Of a DNA stretch of 64,000 nucleotides, positions 43,814 to 53,272 are shown piece by piece. The position numbers and the translations under genes were made by a program. Below the pieces are notes generated by a model. That model searched no databases and was not told the origin of the DNA. It worked only from the letters and a program-made list of their open reading frames with translations. The stretch spans positions 28,581-92,580 of the forward strand of contig DEZB01000035.1 of the NCBI GenBank assembly GCA_002364735.1, in the 5' to 3' direction. Positions within the stretch are counted from its first letter, which is position 1; each line of letters opens with the position of its first letter. The DNA is from Bacteroidales bacterium UBA3143. GTDB lineage: Bacteria; Bacteroidota; Bacteroidia; Bacteroidales; Dysgonomonadaceae.

Positions 43814-45034
43814 TCACTTATATAAATCAGGTAGGTCATCTTCAAAAGCTGTATTTATATTATTGTAGAAACTTCTAAAATCGAGAACCGCATCAGCACC
43901 TTTTGTATGTTTTTGTTCAACTCCACTATAAGGTATATAAAAAGTTCCTTTGTCATCGTTGTTCCAGTCTGCATTGTACCAGCTCATTATGTAAGCTATT
44001 CTATTTATATTTGAGTTTTCTATCAGTGGTTGTAATACATATTTGGTCCAAAAGTCAGGATATACCTCAGGGTAACGAAAAGTGTTATTGTCTTTTCTTA
44101 ATCCAGTTTCTGTAACGGCCACCAATTTATCGTGTTTTTCGGCATGTTCTGTTAGGGCTTTCATACTATTTAAATACTTTGAAGTTGGATTCCAAGATGC
44201 TATTCCTGGTTCATATATATCAAGGCCAAGCACATCAACGTAGTCATCACCTGGATAAAAATCAAATGCTGCATCAGAGTCAGGTGACCAAACATAGAGA
44301 ATATTAGTTACCTCATTTTTACGAAGGTAATCAACCGTCAATTGGTAAAGTTTTTTGTAACGGTCTGCAGGATAAGCATCACTGTGACTTCCCCACCAGA
44401 ACCATCCGCCATTCATTTCATGAAATGGACGAAACAGAATTGGAAATCCTAATTCTTTAAAGACAGGAATCACAATCTCATCTAACTGTGTAAAATACCA
44501 GTTAAGAGCAGGGTTCGTTTTACGAGTTCCTCCAGCAAGAATTGCATTAACCAAATAACGGTCCTGTGTGAATGCACCATCTTTCTTAGCATAAAAATCG
44601 TCACTTTCTCTTCCACGCATGTGCCAACAATATCCGATAACTGCACCTCTTTGATGCGCTTGTTTCATTGCATCAATGTCCCATTCCTTAAATTTTTTAT
44701 CAGTGTACCACATGAAATCACTTTCATAAAACGCAGGATGCGAACCAGTAATATCCTTACAATCACTTTGATTGATATTATTATTTTTAGGTCCATTTTT
44801 GTAACCTAAAGTAGTGGGATTGGCCATCCCAAACATAATCTTTTGCGTGGCAAATTTTTTTAAGTTTGCATAAAAAGTTTCTGTTGCTTGGTTTCGCTTA
44901 ATCAAGGGAGAATCGTCATTATCGTCAGGATCAGGATTCTCAATGTCAGGTTTTTCTGTTTCTTTATCATCTCCACAAGAACCAAAAGTTAGAGAGACTA
45001 CCATTAACATGGCTACAAGTAATTTTATTTTCAT
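43814..45034 (-). CDS. Second GH26 endo-beta-mannanase, lipoprotein
   Basis: 406 residues. A lipoprotein signal with Cys20 (FGSC) is followed by an acidic linker (Asp/Glu/Pro-rich, about residues 22-42), typical of surface-exposed Bacteroidota lipoproteins. The catalytic acid/base is E206 in FRPFHEMNGGWFWWG and the nucleophile E309 in AVTETGLRKD. It is clearly a different branch from the 32.8-kb GH26. Likely split of labour: this one at the surface making oligosaccharides for SusCD, the other releasing mannobiose inside the envelope; that is inference. Transcribed upstream of susC from its own promoter. Confidence 0.93.
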   Translation of the reverse strand: MKIKLLVAMLMVVSLTFGSCGDDKETEKPDIENPDPDDNDDSPLIKRNQATETFYANLKKFATQKIMFGMANPTTLGYKNGPKNNNINQSDCKDITGSHPAFYESDFMWYTDKKFKEWDIDAMKQAHQRGAVIGYCWHMRGRESDDFYAKKDGAFTQDRYLVNAILAGGTRKTNPALNWYFTQLDEIVIPVFKELGFPILFRPFHEMNGGWFWWGSHSDAYPADRYKKLYQLTVDYLRKNEVTNILYVWSPDSDAAFDFYPGDDYVDVLGLDIYEPGIASWNPTSKYLNSMKALTEHAEKHDKLVAVTETGLRKDNNTFRYPEVYPDFWTKYVLQPLIENSNINRIAYIMSWYNADWNNDDKGTFYIPYSGVEQKHTKGADAVLDFRSFYNNINTAFEDDLPDLYK

Positions 45035-45119
45035 GATTGCTGTTTTATTTGATTAAGTTTCACGAAAATGATTTGAAGCATCAAAACGAGAAGCATTAAT
45101 CTGGGTTATATTATCATTA

Positions 45120-45161
45120 CAAAGATAAGTATGAACCCATCATAATACCTAATACTATTTT
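45120..45161 (-). promoter_or_regulatory. Promoter of the second mannanase with shared 13-bp motif
   Basis: The minus-strand -7 box TATCTTTG is at 45127-45120, with no -33 TTTG. CTAATACTATTTT at 45149-45161 lies 21 bp beyond the box (20 bp at susC). A further TAATAC (45143) and an inverted AAGTATTATT (45171) flank it. Confidence 0.5.
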
Positions 45162-45294
45162 TACAGAATTAAGTATTATTTCAATCAACTAAAATTAACA
45201 GTTGGTGAAGCTCATTATGAATTGTCGAAATGTTTGATATATAAACGGCATTAGAAACGCTCATTCCATTAAATCTGGATTTAGTAGCAAAAGA

Positions 45295-46185
45295 CTAAAC
45301 TATGTTTTTTGTTTTTCTAAAGTTTTCTCTAAATTCTGTTGGTGAGCAGTTCTTTTTTCTTTTGAAAATGCGGTTGAAATTGGAAAGGTTATTAAATCCG
45401 CACTCGTAGCATATTTCTGATATTGAGTTTGTAGTATTTACCAAAAGACGGGTAGCATTTCCCAATCTAATGTCAATGATGTAGTCTGAAATGGTTCTTC
45501 CAGAGCGTAATTTGAAAAAACGACTTAAAGCAACTGGAGTCATACCAATCATGTTGGCCAATTCATTTAAAGTGATTTGGTCTGAATAGTTTTTATTTAT
45601 GTATTCATATATCTTTCTCACTCGTCTGCTATCTGTGCTATCATCTATTTTTGCAAACGAAGAGCTTGCTAAAGTCTGTATGTTTTCGATAAGAGAAAGT
45701 TCATAAAGAATGGAGAGGAACTTGATTACCGAATAAAACCCTTCTTTCTCAGACGAAAGAGTATCAAGCATCGGGAAAATCTTCATTATGGCTTCCATAG
45801 GAAAGCTAATTCCTTTTTTTGCCTTTTCCAGCATGCGACGGATACTATCGAATTGATTTTTGTGAATGAAGTTGCCAAAGAAAAGATTGGATGAGAATTG
45901 TATCGTAATTTCTCTTATGTTATTTGACTTACAATTATATTGTTCCCATACATGTTCAAGGTCTTCCCCAGAAATTAATGTCAAATCATAATTGCCTATA
46001 ATCTCAACGGAATCTCCTACAATACGTTTTACGCCAGCTGCATTTTCAACATAATTTAGTTCGTATTCGTCATGCGAGTGAAGAGGGTAGGTAAATTCTG
46101 TTTTACGCCTATCAGCAATGTAAAAACAGTCTTTATCAGATAAAGGTGTAATTTCTTTGATTATATGATTGGTATTGGCATTCAT
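45295..46185 (-). CDS. AraC-family transcriptional regulator
   Basis: 296 residues. The N-terminal ~170 residues form a cupin-like sensor domain (FTYPLHSHDEYELNYVENA, GDSVEIIGNYDLTLI). The C-terminal ~100 residues hold two helix-turn-helices: ITLNELANMIGMTPVALSRFFK and SISEICYECGFNNLSNFNRIFKR, ending KNCSPTEFREN. It is a one-component soluble regulator, unlike the hybrid two-component systems common in such loci. Located between the mannanase and GH2 genes, it is the natural candidate to bind the CTAATACT motif. A minus-strand TATCTTTG box (46212-46205) lies just upstream. Confidence 0.92.
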   Translation of the reverse strand: MNANTNHIIKEITPLSDKDCFYIADRRKTEFTYPLHSHDEYELNYVENAAGVKRIVGDSVEIIGNYDLTLISGEDLEHVWEQYNCKSNNIREITIQFSSNLFFGNFIHKNQFDSIRRMLEKAKKGISFPMEAIMKIFPMLDTLSSEKEGFYSVIKFLSILYELSLIENIQTLASSSFAKIDDSTDSRRVRKIYEYINKNYSDQITLNELANMIGMTPVALSRFFKLRSGRTISDYIIDIRLGNATRLLVNTTNSISEICYECGFNNLSNFNRIFKRKKNCSPTEFRENFRKTKNIV

Positions 46186-46204
46186 TTTATTTCATTCTAT
46201 CTTT

Positions 46205-46212
46205 CAAAGATA
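46205..46212 (-). promoter_or_regulatory. -7 box of the araC-type regulator gene
   Basis: Minus-strand TATCTTTG, 20 bp upstream of the ATG. Confidence 0.45.
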
Positions 46213-46387
46213 AAAGAAATATATTAAAGTGAGGAGTTTTTTGCATGTAGAAATAAAATGAAATACATTCATGTTAGTTGCTCAAAGTTAATTAGCATTC
46301 GGTTGATATTCAGAATTATTCTTGGAGTGAAAGAATATGAATTGTAAGATGATCTGTTTGTAATTATTGCTTTTTTTTGAATAAACA

Positions 46388-46427
46388 TCAAAAAAGGCAC
46401 ATCCAATTAAGAATGCACCCTTTTTTC
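46388..46427 (-). terminator. Terminator after the GH2 gene
   Basis: An AAAAAAGG...CCTTTTTT outer stem with an inner CAT/ATG extension and mismatches. Read on the minus strand it ends in a T run. It lies about 20 bp after the GH2 stop. Confidence 0.6.
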
Positions 46428-46448
46428 AGTTTAATAGAAGTGTAGAAT

Positions 46449-49400
46449 TTATTTTTTAAAATAGCTATCTATTTCCGATGTTTTATTTATAGGAATAATG
46501 GTAAAACCATAAGTAACTGGGGTAGTAGTTGGTTTGATAAGATATTCCTTTAAAGGTAATGCTCCCCAGCTATTGTTTCCACCAAGACCTTGCATCTTGT
46601 AGTCAATGAATAGATCTACCAATGGCGATGGTTTGTAATCATTGATATGCTTGTTGAGAGGCACTGTACCTGCTGGAGCATCGTTGTTAAGCGTTTCTCC
46701 GTTAGAAACTGTTTCTAATAAATAGTTTGATGCATTAAATTCGAAAGTGTCATCAGCAACAAACAACAGACCTCTCCCCGAACGTTGCGTTAATGCCAAC
46801 CAAGTTGCATCAGTGTGATGTCCATTTTCTTGCGGGGTAACGTACTTAGTCACCATATCTGCTATGGGCGATTGATATCTGTCAATGAAAGTCGATGTTT
46901 TTCTGTCGCTATAGTTTTCACCTGGTCCACGTCCATAATACTCAGCATTAACTACTGAAGCAGGAAGTTGCATGCGCATTCCAATGCGAGGAATAAGCTC
47001 TATCTCAGATTCAGATGCATCAAAAGTATTTTCTACTCTGATAGTTCCGTCATTATATATAGTGTAAGATACTTTAGAAGTGCTTTTCGCTTCTGGATAA
47101 GTATAAGTATAAGAAATAATGGTAGTCGCTCCATTTTCAATCTTGAAGTTTTCTGCTTTCAAATCTTGATAGCTTGCAGTGTGCCAACCGCTAAGCCTTT
47201 TAGGTAGACGGGCACCATAATCGTTGTCAATGGGGGCACGCCAGAAAAATGGGCGAAGACCAAAGCCATCGTTTACATATTCATTGTTTCTATATTTATA
47301 CGAAGTCATTAAGCCAGTGGCCTTATCAAAAACAGCGTTAAAGTTTTTACCATTTACTACCACTTCTGAGTTATTCTCTTTAATGGTTGCTGGTTTCAAT
47401 TTATCTGACAATTGCAACTCAGGATATTTATTTATAATAAACTGATCGGTAGCCACAACCCATCCAGCGGGTATGTAACGGGTATCTGTTTTTTGTTTTA
47501 CTTCGAAAACTATGCTTAGTTGATTGGAGTTGTTTGCAACTTTGCTGTAGTTGGGTATTGATACATTTTTTGTCTCTTGCGGAGCAACATTTGCATCTAT
47601 CATTCCCGACGTTAATACTTTGCCATTCGATTTAATGGTGTAAGTGATATCATATTGACTTAGATCAATAAAGAAATTTTCGTTGTATATATCAACTGTT
47701 CCATTCGCAGCATCTAAGTTCTTGAACCATACATTTTGATATACTTTACGCATTTCTTCTGTGTGAGGCTTCACTGTTCTATCAGGAAATACAACACCAT
47801 TTATACAGAAGTTACCAGAAGATGGAGTGCCCTTTTCACCATAATCGCCACCCCATGTCCAATATGCTGCTCCATTTGCATCTTTTTCGAGAAGACCTTG
47901 GTCTACCCAATCCCAGATACAACCACCTTGTAGTAAAGGATACTTTCGGATGTTATCCCAATATTCGGTGAAGTTGCCAAGGCTATTTCCCATCGTGTGA
48001 GCGTATTCACAAAGAATAAGTGGACGGTCTGATTTTGGATTTTGCGCATATTTCTCTATTTGATCTGGAGTGTCGTACATTGGACAAAAGATGTCTGTGT
48101 TAAACTCCAAAACAGCACGTTCATACTGAACAGGACGAGAGGTATCTCTGCTTTTAATCCCCAAATAAGTTTCATAAAAGTTGAATCCATTTCCAGCTTC
48201 ATTTCCAAGTGACCAAGTTACAACTGAAGGATGATTTTTGTCACGCTCAACCATACCAATGGTTCTATTCATATGATCTTCCAAGAACAATGGGTCGTTA
48301 CCTAAAGTTCCGCCCTTTGCCAAGGAGTATCCCATGCCGTGGCTCTCTATGTTTGCTTCATCTATCACATATATACCATATTCGTCAGCCAGTTTGTAAA
48401 ACATTTCTGATTGAGGATAATGAGAGGTTCGTGCAGTATTTACATTGTATTTGCGGAAAAGCTCAAAGTCTTTTCGCATAATTTCTTCCGTAACGTAGTG
48501 GCCTGTATGTTCGTTGTGTTCGTGCACATTTACACCCTTCACTAAAACGGGTTGTCCGTTCACTTTAAACTGCTTGTCTTTAATTTCAACTGTTCTGAAG
48601 CCAACTTTTATGCTGGTAGCTTCTACAGCTGTTCCGTTTTTATCTTTTAGCTCAAGTACTAATGTATATAAGTTGGGTTCTTCGGCCGACCATTTCTTTA
48701 CATTTGCTATTTCCTTGCTGAAAGAAACGGTGTTCTTGTTTGTTCTTGTACCATTTTTAGATTCTTCCGCAACAACATTTCCGTCGGTTCCTATCAGCTG
48801 ATATGCCAATGAAAAGTCTTCTGATGAATTATTGTCACTTGCTACATCTACATCCAATTTAAACTGACCGTTTTCATAAGATGCATCTAATGGTGTATGT
48901 GCGAAAAAGTCTTCAATGTGTAATTTGGGACGTGCATAAACATACACATCACGTTCGAAACCACTTATACGCCAAAAATCTTGACATTCTAAGTAGTTGG
49001 CATCAGAAAAACGATGTATCTGAACAGCCAAAACATTTTTCCCTTTTACAGCCAAATCAGTGATATCAAATCGAGCGGGTAGTTTTCCATCTTTGCTCAT
49101 TCCTAAAAACTCTCCGTTGAGATAGTAATAAGCTACACCTTTAGTGGCATCAGCACTCAATATTATTTCTTTCCCATCCCACGATTGAGGAATGTCAAAT
49201 TCTTTGCGATAAGTACCAGTAGGATTAAACTCGTGAGGCACTAAAGGAGGAATCGGTTTGTCCCAATAGGGTGGGTGACCTGGAGAAGTAAACTCATAGG
49301 TTGTATTTACATAAATAGGCGTTCCAAAACCTTGTACTTCCCAATTTCCAGGAACCTTGATATCATTCCATGCTTGTGCATCAAATTGCAAGTTGTAGAA

Positions 49401-49667
49401 ATCTTTTAGTGGTCGATCACTAAAGTTTTCAGTGTAATGGAACTTCCAGGTTCCATTTAGCAACAAAACATCGCTGCCTTTTGATGTGAACGATGCATTT
49501 TTTGCATCGTTTGCGTTGGTGAATGAAAAGAAACTACTTCTTGGTGGTAGTTTGTTTATGTTTACCAGCTTAGGATTGGTAATTTCTGCATAGCGATTCT
49601 CCTGATCTTGTGCGTAAAGAGAGAAGCTAATCAGAGCAAGTAACGTAACAATAAATTTTGCTTTCAT
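46449..49667 (-). CDS. GH2 beta-galactosidase (LacZ-like), secreted
   Basis: 1072 residues from the ATG at 49667, giving the signal peptide MKAKFIVTLLALISFSLYAQ; a longer frame upstream adds 14 residues without a signal. The domain order is that of LacZ: jelly-roll (GNWEVQGFGTPIYVN, YRKEFDIP), immunoglobulin-like linker, TIM barrel with VNVHEHNEHTGH, TSHYPQSEMFYKLADEYG, the acid/base Glu in SLGNEAGNG and the nucleophile Glu in CEYAHTMGNSLGN, and the C-terminal Bgal_small_N domain (FWRAPIDNDYG). It would act in the periplasm or at the surface on beta-galactosides, perhaps galactosyl decorations of mannan. Beta-mannosidase is less likely given the LacZ pattern. Confidence 0.93.
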   Translation of the reverse strand: MKAKFIVTLLALISFSLYAQDQENRYAEITNPKLVNINKLPPRSSFFSFTNANDAKNASFTSKGSDVLLLNGTWKFHYTENFSDRPLKDFYNLQFDAQAWNDIKVPGNWEVQGFGTPIYVNTTYEFTSPGHPPYWDKPIPPLVPHEFNPTGTYRKEFDIPQSWDGKEIILSADATKGVAYYYLNGEFLGMSKDGKLPARFDITDLAVKGKNVLAVQIHRFSDANYLECQDFWRISGFERDVYVYARPKLHIEDFFAHTPLDASYENGQFKLDVDVASDNNSSEDFSLAYQLIGTDGNVVAEESKNGTRTNKNTVSFSKEIANVKKWSAEEPNLYTLVLELKDKNGTAVEATSIKVGFRTVEIKDKQFKVNGQPVLVKGVNVHEHNEHTGHYVTEEIMRKDFELFRKYNVNTARTSHYPQSEMFYKLADEYGIYVIDEANIESHGMGYSLAKGGTLGNDPLFLEDHMNRTIGMVERDKNHPSVVTWSLGNEAGNGFNFYETYLGIKSRDTSRPVQYERAVLEFNTDIFCPMYDTPDQIEKYAQNPKSDRPLILCEYAHTMGNSLGNFTEYWDNIRKYPLLQGGCIWDWVDQGLLEKDANGAAYWTWGGDYGEKGTPSSGNFCINGVVFPDRTVKPHTEEMRKVYQNVWFKNLDAANGTVDIYNENFFIDLSQYDITYTIKSNGKVLTSGMIDANVAPQETKNVSIPNYSKVANNSNQLSIVFEVKQKTDTRYIPAGWVVATDQFIINKYPELQLSDKLKPATIKENNSEVVVNGKNFNAVFDKATGLMTSYKYRNNEYVNDGFGLRPFFWRAPIDNDYGARLPKRLSGWHTASYQDLKAENFKIENGATTIISYTYTYPEAKSTSKVSYTIYNDGTIRVENTFDASESEIELIPRIGMRMQLPASVVNAEYYGRGPGENYSDRKTSTFIDRYQSPIADMVTKYVTPQENGHHTDATWLALTQRSGRGLLFVADDTFEFNASNYLLETVSNGETLNNDAPAGTVPLNKHINDYKPSPLVDLFIDYKMQGLGGNNSWGALPLKEYLIKPTTTPVTYGFTIIPINKTSEIDSYFKK

Positions 49668-49706
49668 TATGCATTTGAGCTTTTGGTGAATAAAGTGTAT
49701 AAAGTA

Positions 49707-49714
49707 CAAAGATA
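49707..49714 (-). promoter_or_regulatory. -7 box of the GH2 gene
   Basis: Minus-strand TATCTTTG, 40 bp upstream of the chosen ATG (49667). It lies inside the longer alternative frame and so supports the shorter start. Confidence 0.45.
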
Positions 49715-49913
49715 AAAGAATAAAGGAATATAAAGTAATAAGTTGCGTGAAAGAGTAGTCTATTAAGAATATATTGTATTTAGGGTGCTTTTCTTATTAA
49801 GATGTTTTAAATTGGGTGTATTGTAAGAATAGTATGTTCGAAAGATTTTCTCAAACATATCCTATCATACTTTGTTCTATAATTGAAGACATACAATCAA
49901 ACATCTATACAAA

Positions 49914-50078
49914 ATGAAAACAAGAGAGAACGACAAAGACAAAGACAAAGACAAAAAACAATTATTGCTCGAAAATCAAAACATTCACGATTTCAATCCT
50001 TCTCAATATGTAGAAGAGAATGATGTGGATAAAAAGAAGAAGAAAGAAAAAGATAAAAAGAAAAAGGACGATAAATAA
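49914..50078 (+). CDS. Tiny K/D-rich ORF (54 residues), hypothetical
   Basis: ATG at 49914, TAA at 50076-50078. The protein begins with an Asp-Lys dipeptide repeat (DKDKDKDK), has a short mixed middle (LLLENQNIHDFNPSQYVEE), and ends in a Lys/Asp run. It is extremely charged and probably disordered. A TATAATTG near-match to a -7 box lies about 30 bp upstream. No family recognised. It could be a real small protein binding nucleic acid or membrane, or a chance ORF in a purine-rich stretch. Confidence 0.45.
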   Translation: MKTRENDKDKDKDKKQLLLENQNIHDFNPSQYVEENDVDKKKKKEKDKKKKDDK

Positions 50079-50175
50079 ACCGCATCTTATTCTTTCAATA
50101 AAAGTTTGCAATTATTAGTTCAAATCAAAGCATGATTGAACTGTTAGTAAAAGAGCAATTTAAAAAAATCTCAAT

Positions 50176-50625
50176 TCAATTTGGCACAGCATTATATGGA
50201 ATGTTGCTATTGGGCTTATTGTTGTTTATATCAATAATGCTATCCACAATAAACTTGGTGAATCCTCTCCAAGGAATTGCTCCAAAGTATTCTTTGTAGT
50301 GCAACTCTACATTTTTTCCACTTGCTAACATCAACTTTTCAGCAACAACTTTATCAGCAACCGAAAAATCAAATTGATTTGACTGAAAGCCTTCCGGCTT
50401 ATCGGCTCTAAATCCAGATTGAATTAGTTTGCCTTCGTAAGTTTTAAAAACAACCCCTTTGTGCACCAAATAATTTAGTTCACCTGACTTCACTCCAGTG
50501 CCAAACACAAAATAAAATCTAACAAACACAAACACGCCTAAAGCGAGGACTAAGAATAATAGAATGTACCATTTCACTTTGGATTTTCTTTTATAAGGTT
50601 TATATTCTTTCATTTGTCTGTTCAT
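50176..50625 (-). CDS. Membrane-anchored hypothetical protein
   Basis: 149 residues from the ATG at 50625 (an alternative start is the ATG at 50613; a longer frame to 50664 runs into a -7-like box). A basic N-terminus (KPYKRKSKVKW) precedes one transmembrane helix (YILLFLVLALGVFVFVRF), then a ~100-residue soluble domain with GVVFKTYEGKLIQSGF and KNVELHYKEYFGAIPWRG. I recall similar proteins in Bacteroidota, sometimes mislabelled as 6-phosphogluconate dehydrogenase, but nothing here supports an enzyme. The function is unknown. Divergent from the aminopeptidase gene. Confidence 0.7.
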   Translation of the reverse strand: MNRQMKEYKPYKRKSKVKWYILLFLVLALGVFVFVRFYFVFGTGVKSGELNYLVHKGVVFKTYEGKLIQSGFRADKPEGFQSNQFDFSVADKVVAEKLMLASGKNVELHYKEYFGAIPWRGFTKFIVDSIIDINNNKPNSNIPYNAVPN

Positions 50626-50710
50626 TAATTGTTCGTGGTAAAGATAGTTTAATTTTAATTCCATTGTTTAATTCAGGTATTAAAAACACCAGAATCTTCT
50701 ATTTTTAAAT

Positions 50711-50718
50711 TAACTTTG
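50711..50718 (+). promoter_or_regulatory. -7 box of the C1 aminopeptidase gene
   Basis: TAACTTTG about 63 bp before the ATG. No TTTG at -33. Confidence 0.4.
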
Positions 50719-50780
50719 TGACACAACATTAATTCATGAAATTAATCGAAGAATAAATATATATATTAAATGCAGGAGCT

Positions 50781-51965
50781 ATGAATAAGTTCATTTTAGT
50801 AACAACTATGCTATTAGCCTCAATAACTTTGATGGCGCAAACCGAAAAGGATGCTTATAACTTTACTGTTGTAAGAGAAAATCCTATTACAAGTATAAAA
50901 AATCAAGCTAACTCTGGAACATGTTGGAGTTTTGCGGGTGTTAGTTTTTTAGAATCAGAGCTCTTGAAGATGGGCAAAGGCACAATGGATTTGTCTGAAA
51001 TGTATATTGTTAGACGCAACTATGAAGACAAAGCTGTCAAATATGTGCGTTTGCATGGCAATTTAAACTTTGCAGGGGGTGGTTCGTTTGCTGATGTCAT
51101 TGAAACAATTGATGAGTATGGAGTAGTTCCTGAAAATGAATACCGAGGTCTCGAATATGGCGAAGAAAACCATAAACATGGGGAAATTGACTATCTTTTG
51201 AGTTCTTATATGAAGGGTGTAATAGCAAACAAAAATCGCACTCTTACTCCCGTTTGGTTCAAAGGCTTCAATGGCATATTAGATGCTTATTTTGGAGAAA
51301 AACCCGCTAACTTTGAATATAAAGGTCAAACATATACTCCACAAAGCTTTGCAGCCGAAGCAGGTCTAAAATCAGACAACTATGTTTCGTTAAGTTCTTT
51401 CACTCATCACGATTTTTACACACAGTTTCCTGTTGAGGTACCCGACAATTGGCGTTGGTCCAACTCATACAATCTTCCATTAGATGAGTTTATTGAGTCT
51501 ATTGACAATGCACTGATGAATGGCTATACCGTTGCATGGGCTACTGATGTTAGCGAAATAGGTTTTTCGCGCAGTGGCATCGCCATAGTTCCCGATTTGG
51601 AATCAACAGAAAATGCAGGTAGTGATCAGTCTCATTGGTTAGGTTTAAGCGCTAATGAAAGATCAAATGAAATTCGCAGTAAAATAGGTAAAGAGGTTCT
51701 AAAAGAAAAAACAATAACCCAAGAAGCGCGTCAAATTGATTATGATAATCACCAGACTACTGACGACCATGGCATGCATATTTATGGTATTGCAAAAGAT
51801 CAAGATGGAAACAAATTCTATATGGTGAAAAACTCTTGGGGCGAAACTGGACCTTATAAAGGATTGTGGTATGCCTCTGAAGCTTTTGTAAGATACAAAA
51901 CAACCAATGTGATGCTCAATAAAAAAGGCTTGCCAAAAGCAATTGCCGAAAAAATAAATCTATAA
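50781..51965 (+). CDS. Secreted C1-family cysteine peptidase (aminopeptidase C / bleomycin hydrolase-like)
   Basis: 394 residues. The signal peptide ends near residue 20 (LMAQ). The papain-like fold shows the oxyanion Gln and nucleophile Cys48 in NQANSGTCWSFA, the catalytic His in HGMHIYGIAKD, and the Asn in VKNSWGETG. PepC/bleomycin hydrolases are normally cytosolic hexamers in Firmicutes, but Bacteroidota carry secreted versions such as this. It probably trims peptides in the periplasm. It is 14 bp upstream of murF, so the two may be cotranscribed. Confidence 0.9.
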   Translation: MNKFILVTTMLLASITLMAQTEKDAYNFTVVRENPITSIKNQANSGTCWSFAGVSFLESELLKMGKGTMDLSEMYIVRRNYEDKAVKYVRLHGNLNFAGGGSFADVIETIDEYGVVPENEYRGLEYGEENHKHGEIDYLLSSYMKGVIANKNRTLTPVWFKGFNGILDAYFGEKPANFEYKGQTYTPQSFAAEAGLKSDNYVSLSSFTHHDFYTQFPVEVPDNWRWSNSYNLPLDEFIESIDNALMNGYTVAWATDVSEIGFSRSGIAIVPDLESTENAGSDQSHWLGLSANERSNEIRSKIGKEVLKEKTITQEARQIDYDNHQTTDDHGMHIYGIAKDQDGNKFYMVKNSWGETGPYKGLWYASEAFVRYKTTNVMLNKKGLPKAIAEKINL

Positions 51966-51979
51966 TTTAAATAACATAC

Positions 51980-53272
51980 ATGCTAATTCCCGAACTATAC
52001 AACATATTTAAGCAACATCCTGTAGTAACTACCGATTCGAGGGTTTGTCCCAAAGATTCTATTTTCTTTGCGCTAAAAGGACCTACTTTCAATGGCAATG
52101 AATTTGCTGAAAAAGCTTTGCAGAAGGGTTGTTCTTATGCTGTTGTTGACGAATGGGAAAAAGATAAACCACAGCCAAAGCACATCATCTTGGTGGATGA
52201 TGTGCTCACCGTTTTGCAACAACTTGCAACCTATCACCGAAATCAATTTAAAACTCCCGTTATTGCTATCACCGGAACCAATGGAAAAACAACTACAAAG
52301 GAATTAGTAGCTGCAGTATTAGCAAAACAATTTAAAGTTGTTTACACACAAGGCAATTTCAACAACCATATAGGAGTGCCTCTTACATTGCTCTCTATGA
52401 CAAAAGAACATGAGATAGCGGTGGTGGAAATGGGTGCGAATCATCCTGGAGAGATAAAAGAATTGTGCGAAATTGCAATGCCTAACTATGGATTGATTAC
52501 CAATGTAGGGTTGGCCCATTTAGAGGGTTTTGGCTCTTTTGAAAATATAGTGAAAACTAAATCTGAGCTTTATCAATATTTGGGTCGACATGAAGGCAAA
52601 GCTTTTATAAATGTTGATCTGAAACCCATTCTAAATCTTACTACTCAGCTTGAGATGTATAAATATGGTAAAGATGATTCATCTCTTTTTGTTTCTGGTT
52701 CGGTTGTTTCCAACTATCCTTATCTTGAGTTTGACTGGCATTTCTTTGAAAACAGCCACCGTGCTAAAACCAACTTAGTAGGAGGCTACAACATGGACAA
52801 TGCGCTTGCAGCAATAGCTATTGGTAGTTTTTTCGGTGTTAATTCCACATTTATTAATGATGCAATCGAATCTTATACACCAAAGAACAACCGTTCTCAA
52901 TTCGAAAAGACAGCAAGCAACTCCTTAATAGTAGATGCCTACAATGCCAATCCAACAAGCATGAAAGCAGCTTTGGATAATTTTGTGGATTATCCTCTTT
53001 CGCCCAAGGCGTTGATAATAGGAGAAATGAAAGAGTTGGGCGGTGTCACTCAAACAGAACACCAGCAGCTTGTTAATTGGATAAAAGCCTATGCTTTCTC
53101 CCATGTATATTTGGTGGGAAAAGCTTTTAGAGATGTTGAAACAGACTTTCCAGTTTTTGAAAATGTAGGCGATTTAATTCTACACTTTACTTCTGAGCCT
53201 CTCAAAGAATATTGCATCCTTATCAAAGGTTCTAACAGTATTCAGTTAGACAAAGTGGTTTCCTATTTATAA
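51980..53272 (+). CDS. murF: UDP-N-acetylmuramoyl-tripeptide:D-Ala-D-Ala ligase
   Basis: 430 residues. This cytosolic ATP-dependent ligase adds D-Ala-D-Ala to the UDP-MurNAc tripeptide, the last soluble step of peptidoglycan precursor synthesis. The Mur ligase ATP site ITGTNGKTTT (97-106), VVEMGANHPGEI, a TNVGLAHLEGFGS segment, NNRSQFE and DAYNANPTSM (all MurF type) are present. It lies apart from the main mur/fts cluster, which is not in this window. Followed by copy B of the structured repeat. Confidence 0.96.
   Translation: MLIPELYNIFKQHPVVTTDSRVCPKDSIFFALKGPTFNGNEFAEKALQKGCSYAVVDEWEKDKPQPKHIILVDDVLTVLQQLATYHRNQFKTPVIAITGTNGKTTTKELVAAVLAKQFKVVYTQGNFNNHIGVPLTLLSMTKEHEIAVVEMGANHPGEIKELCEIAMPNYGLITNVGLAHLEGFGSFENIVKTKSELYQYLGRHEGKAFINVDLKPILNLTTQLEMYKYGKDDSSLFVSGSVVSNYPYLEFDWHFFENSHRAKTNLVGGYNMDNALAAIAIGSFFGVNSTFINDAIESYTPKNNRSQFEKTASNSLIVDAYNANPTSMKAALDNFVDYPLSPKALIIGEMKELGGVTQTEHQQLVNWIKAYAFSHVYLVGKAFRDVETDFPVFENVGDLILHFTSEPLKEYCILIKGSNSIQLDKVVSYL

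Larger units (their letters stand above)
49668..50175 (+). other. Gap between GH2 and the 50.2-kb gene
   Basis: It contains a minus-strand TATCTTTG box (49714-49707) for the GH2 gene, the tiny K/D-rich ORF at 49914-50078, and a GTTCAAATCA...TGATTGAAC inverted repeat (about 50118-50142). Nothing else recognised. Confidence 0.55.

Noticed and set aside
46449..49667. GH2 enzyme as beta-mannosidase
   Set aside because: It would fit a mannan locus, but the YRKEFDIP, HEHNEHTGH, EYAHTMGNSLGN and Bgal_small_N patterns are those of LacZ-type beta-galactosidases.
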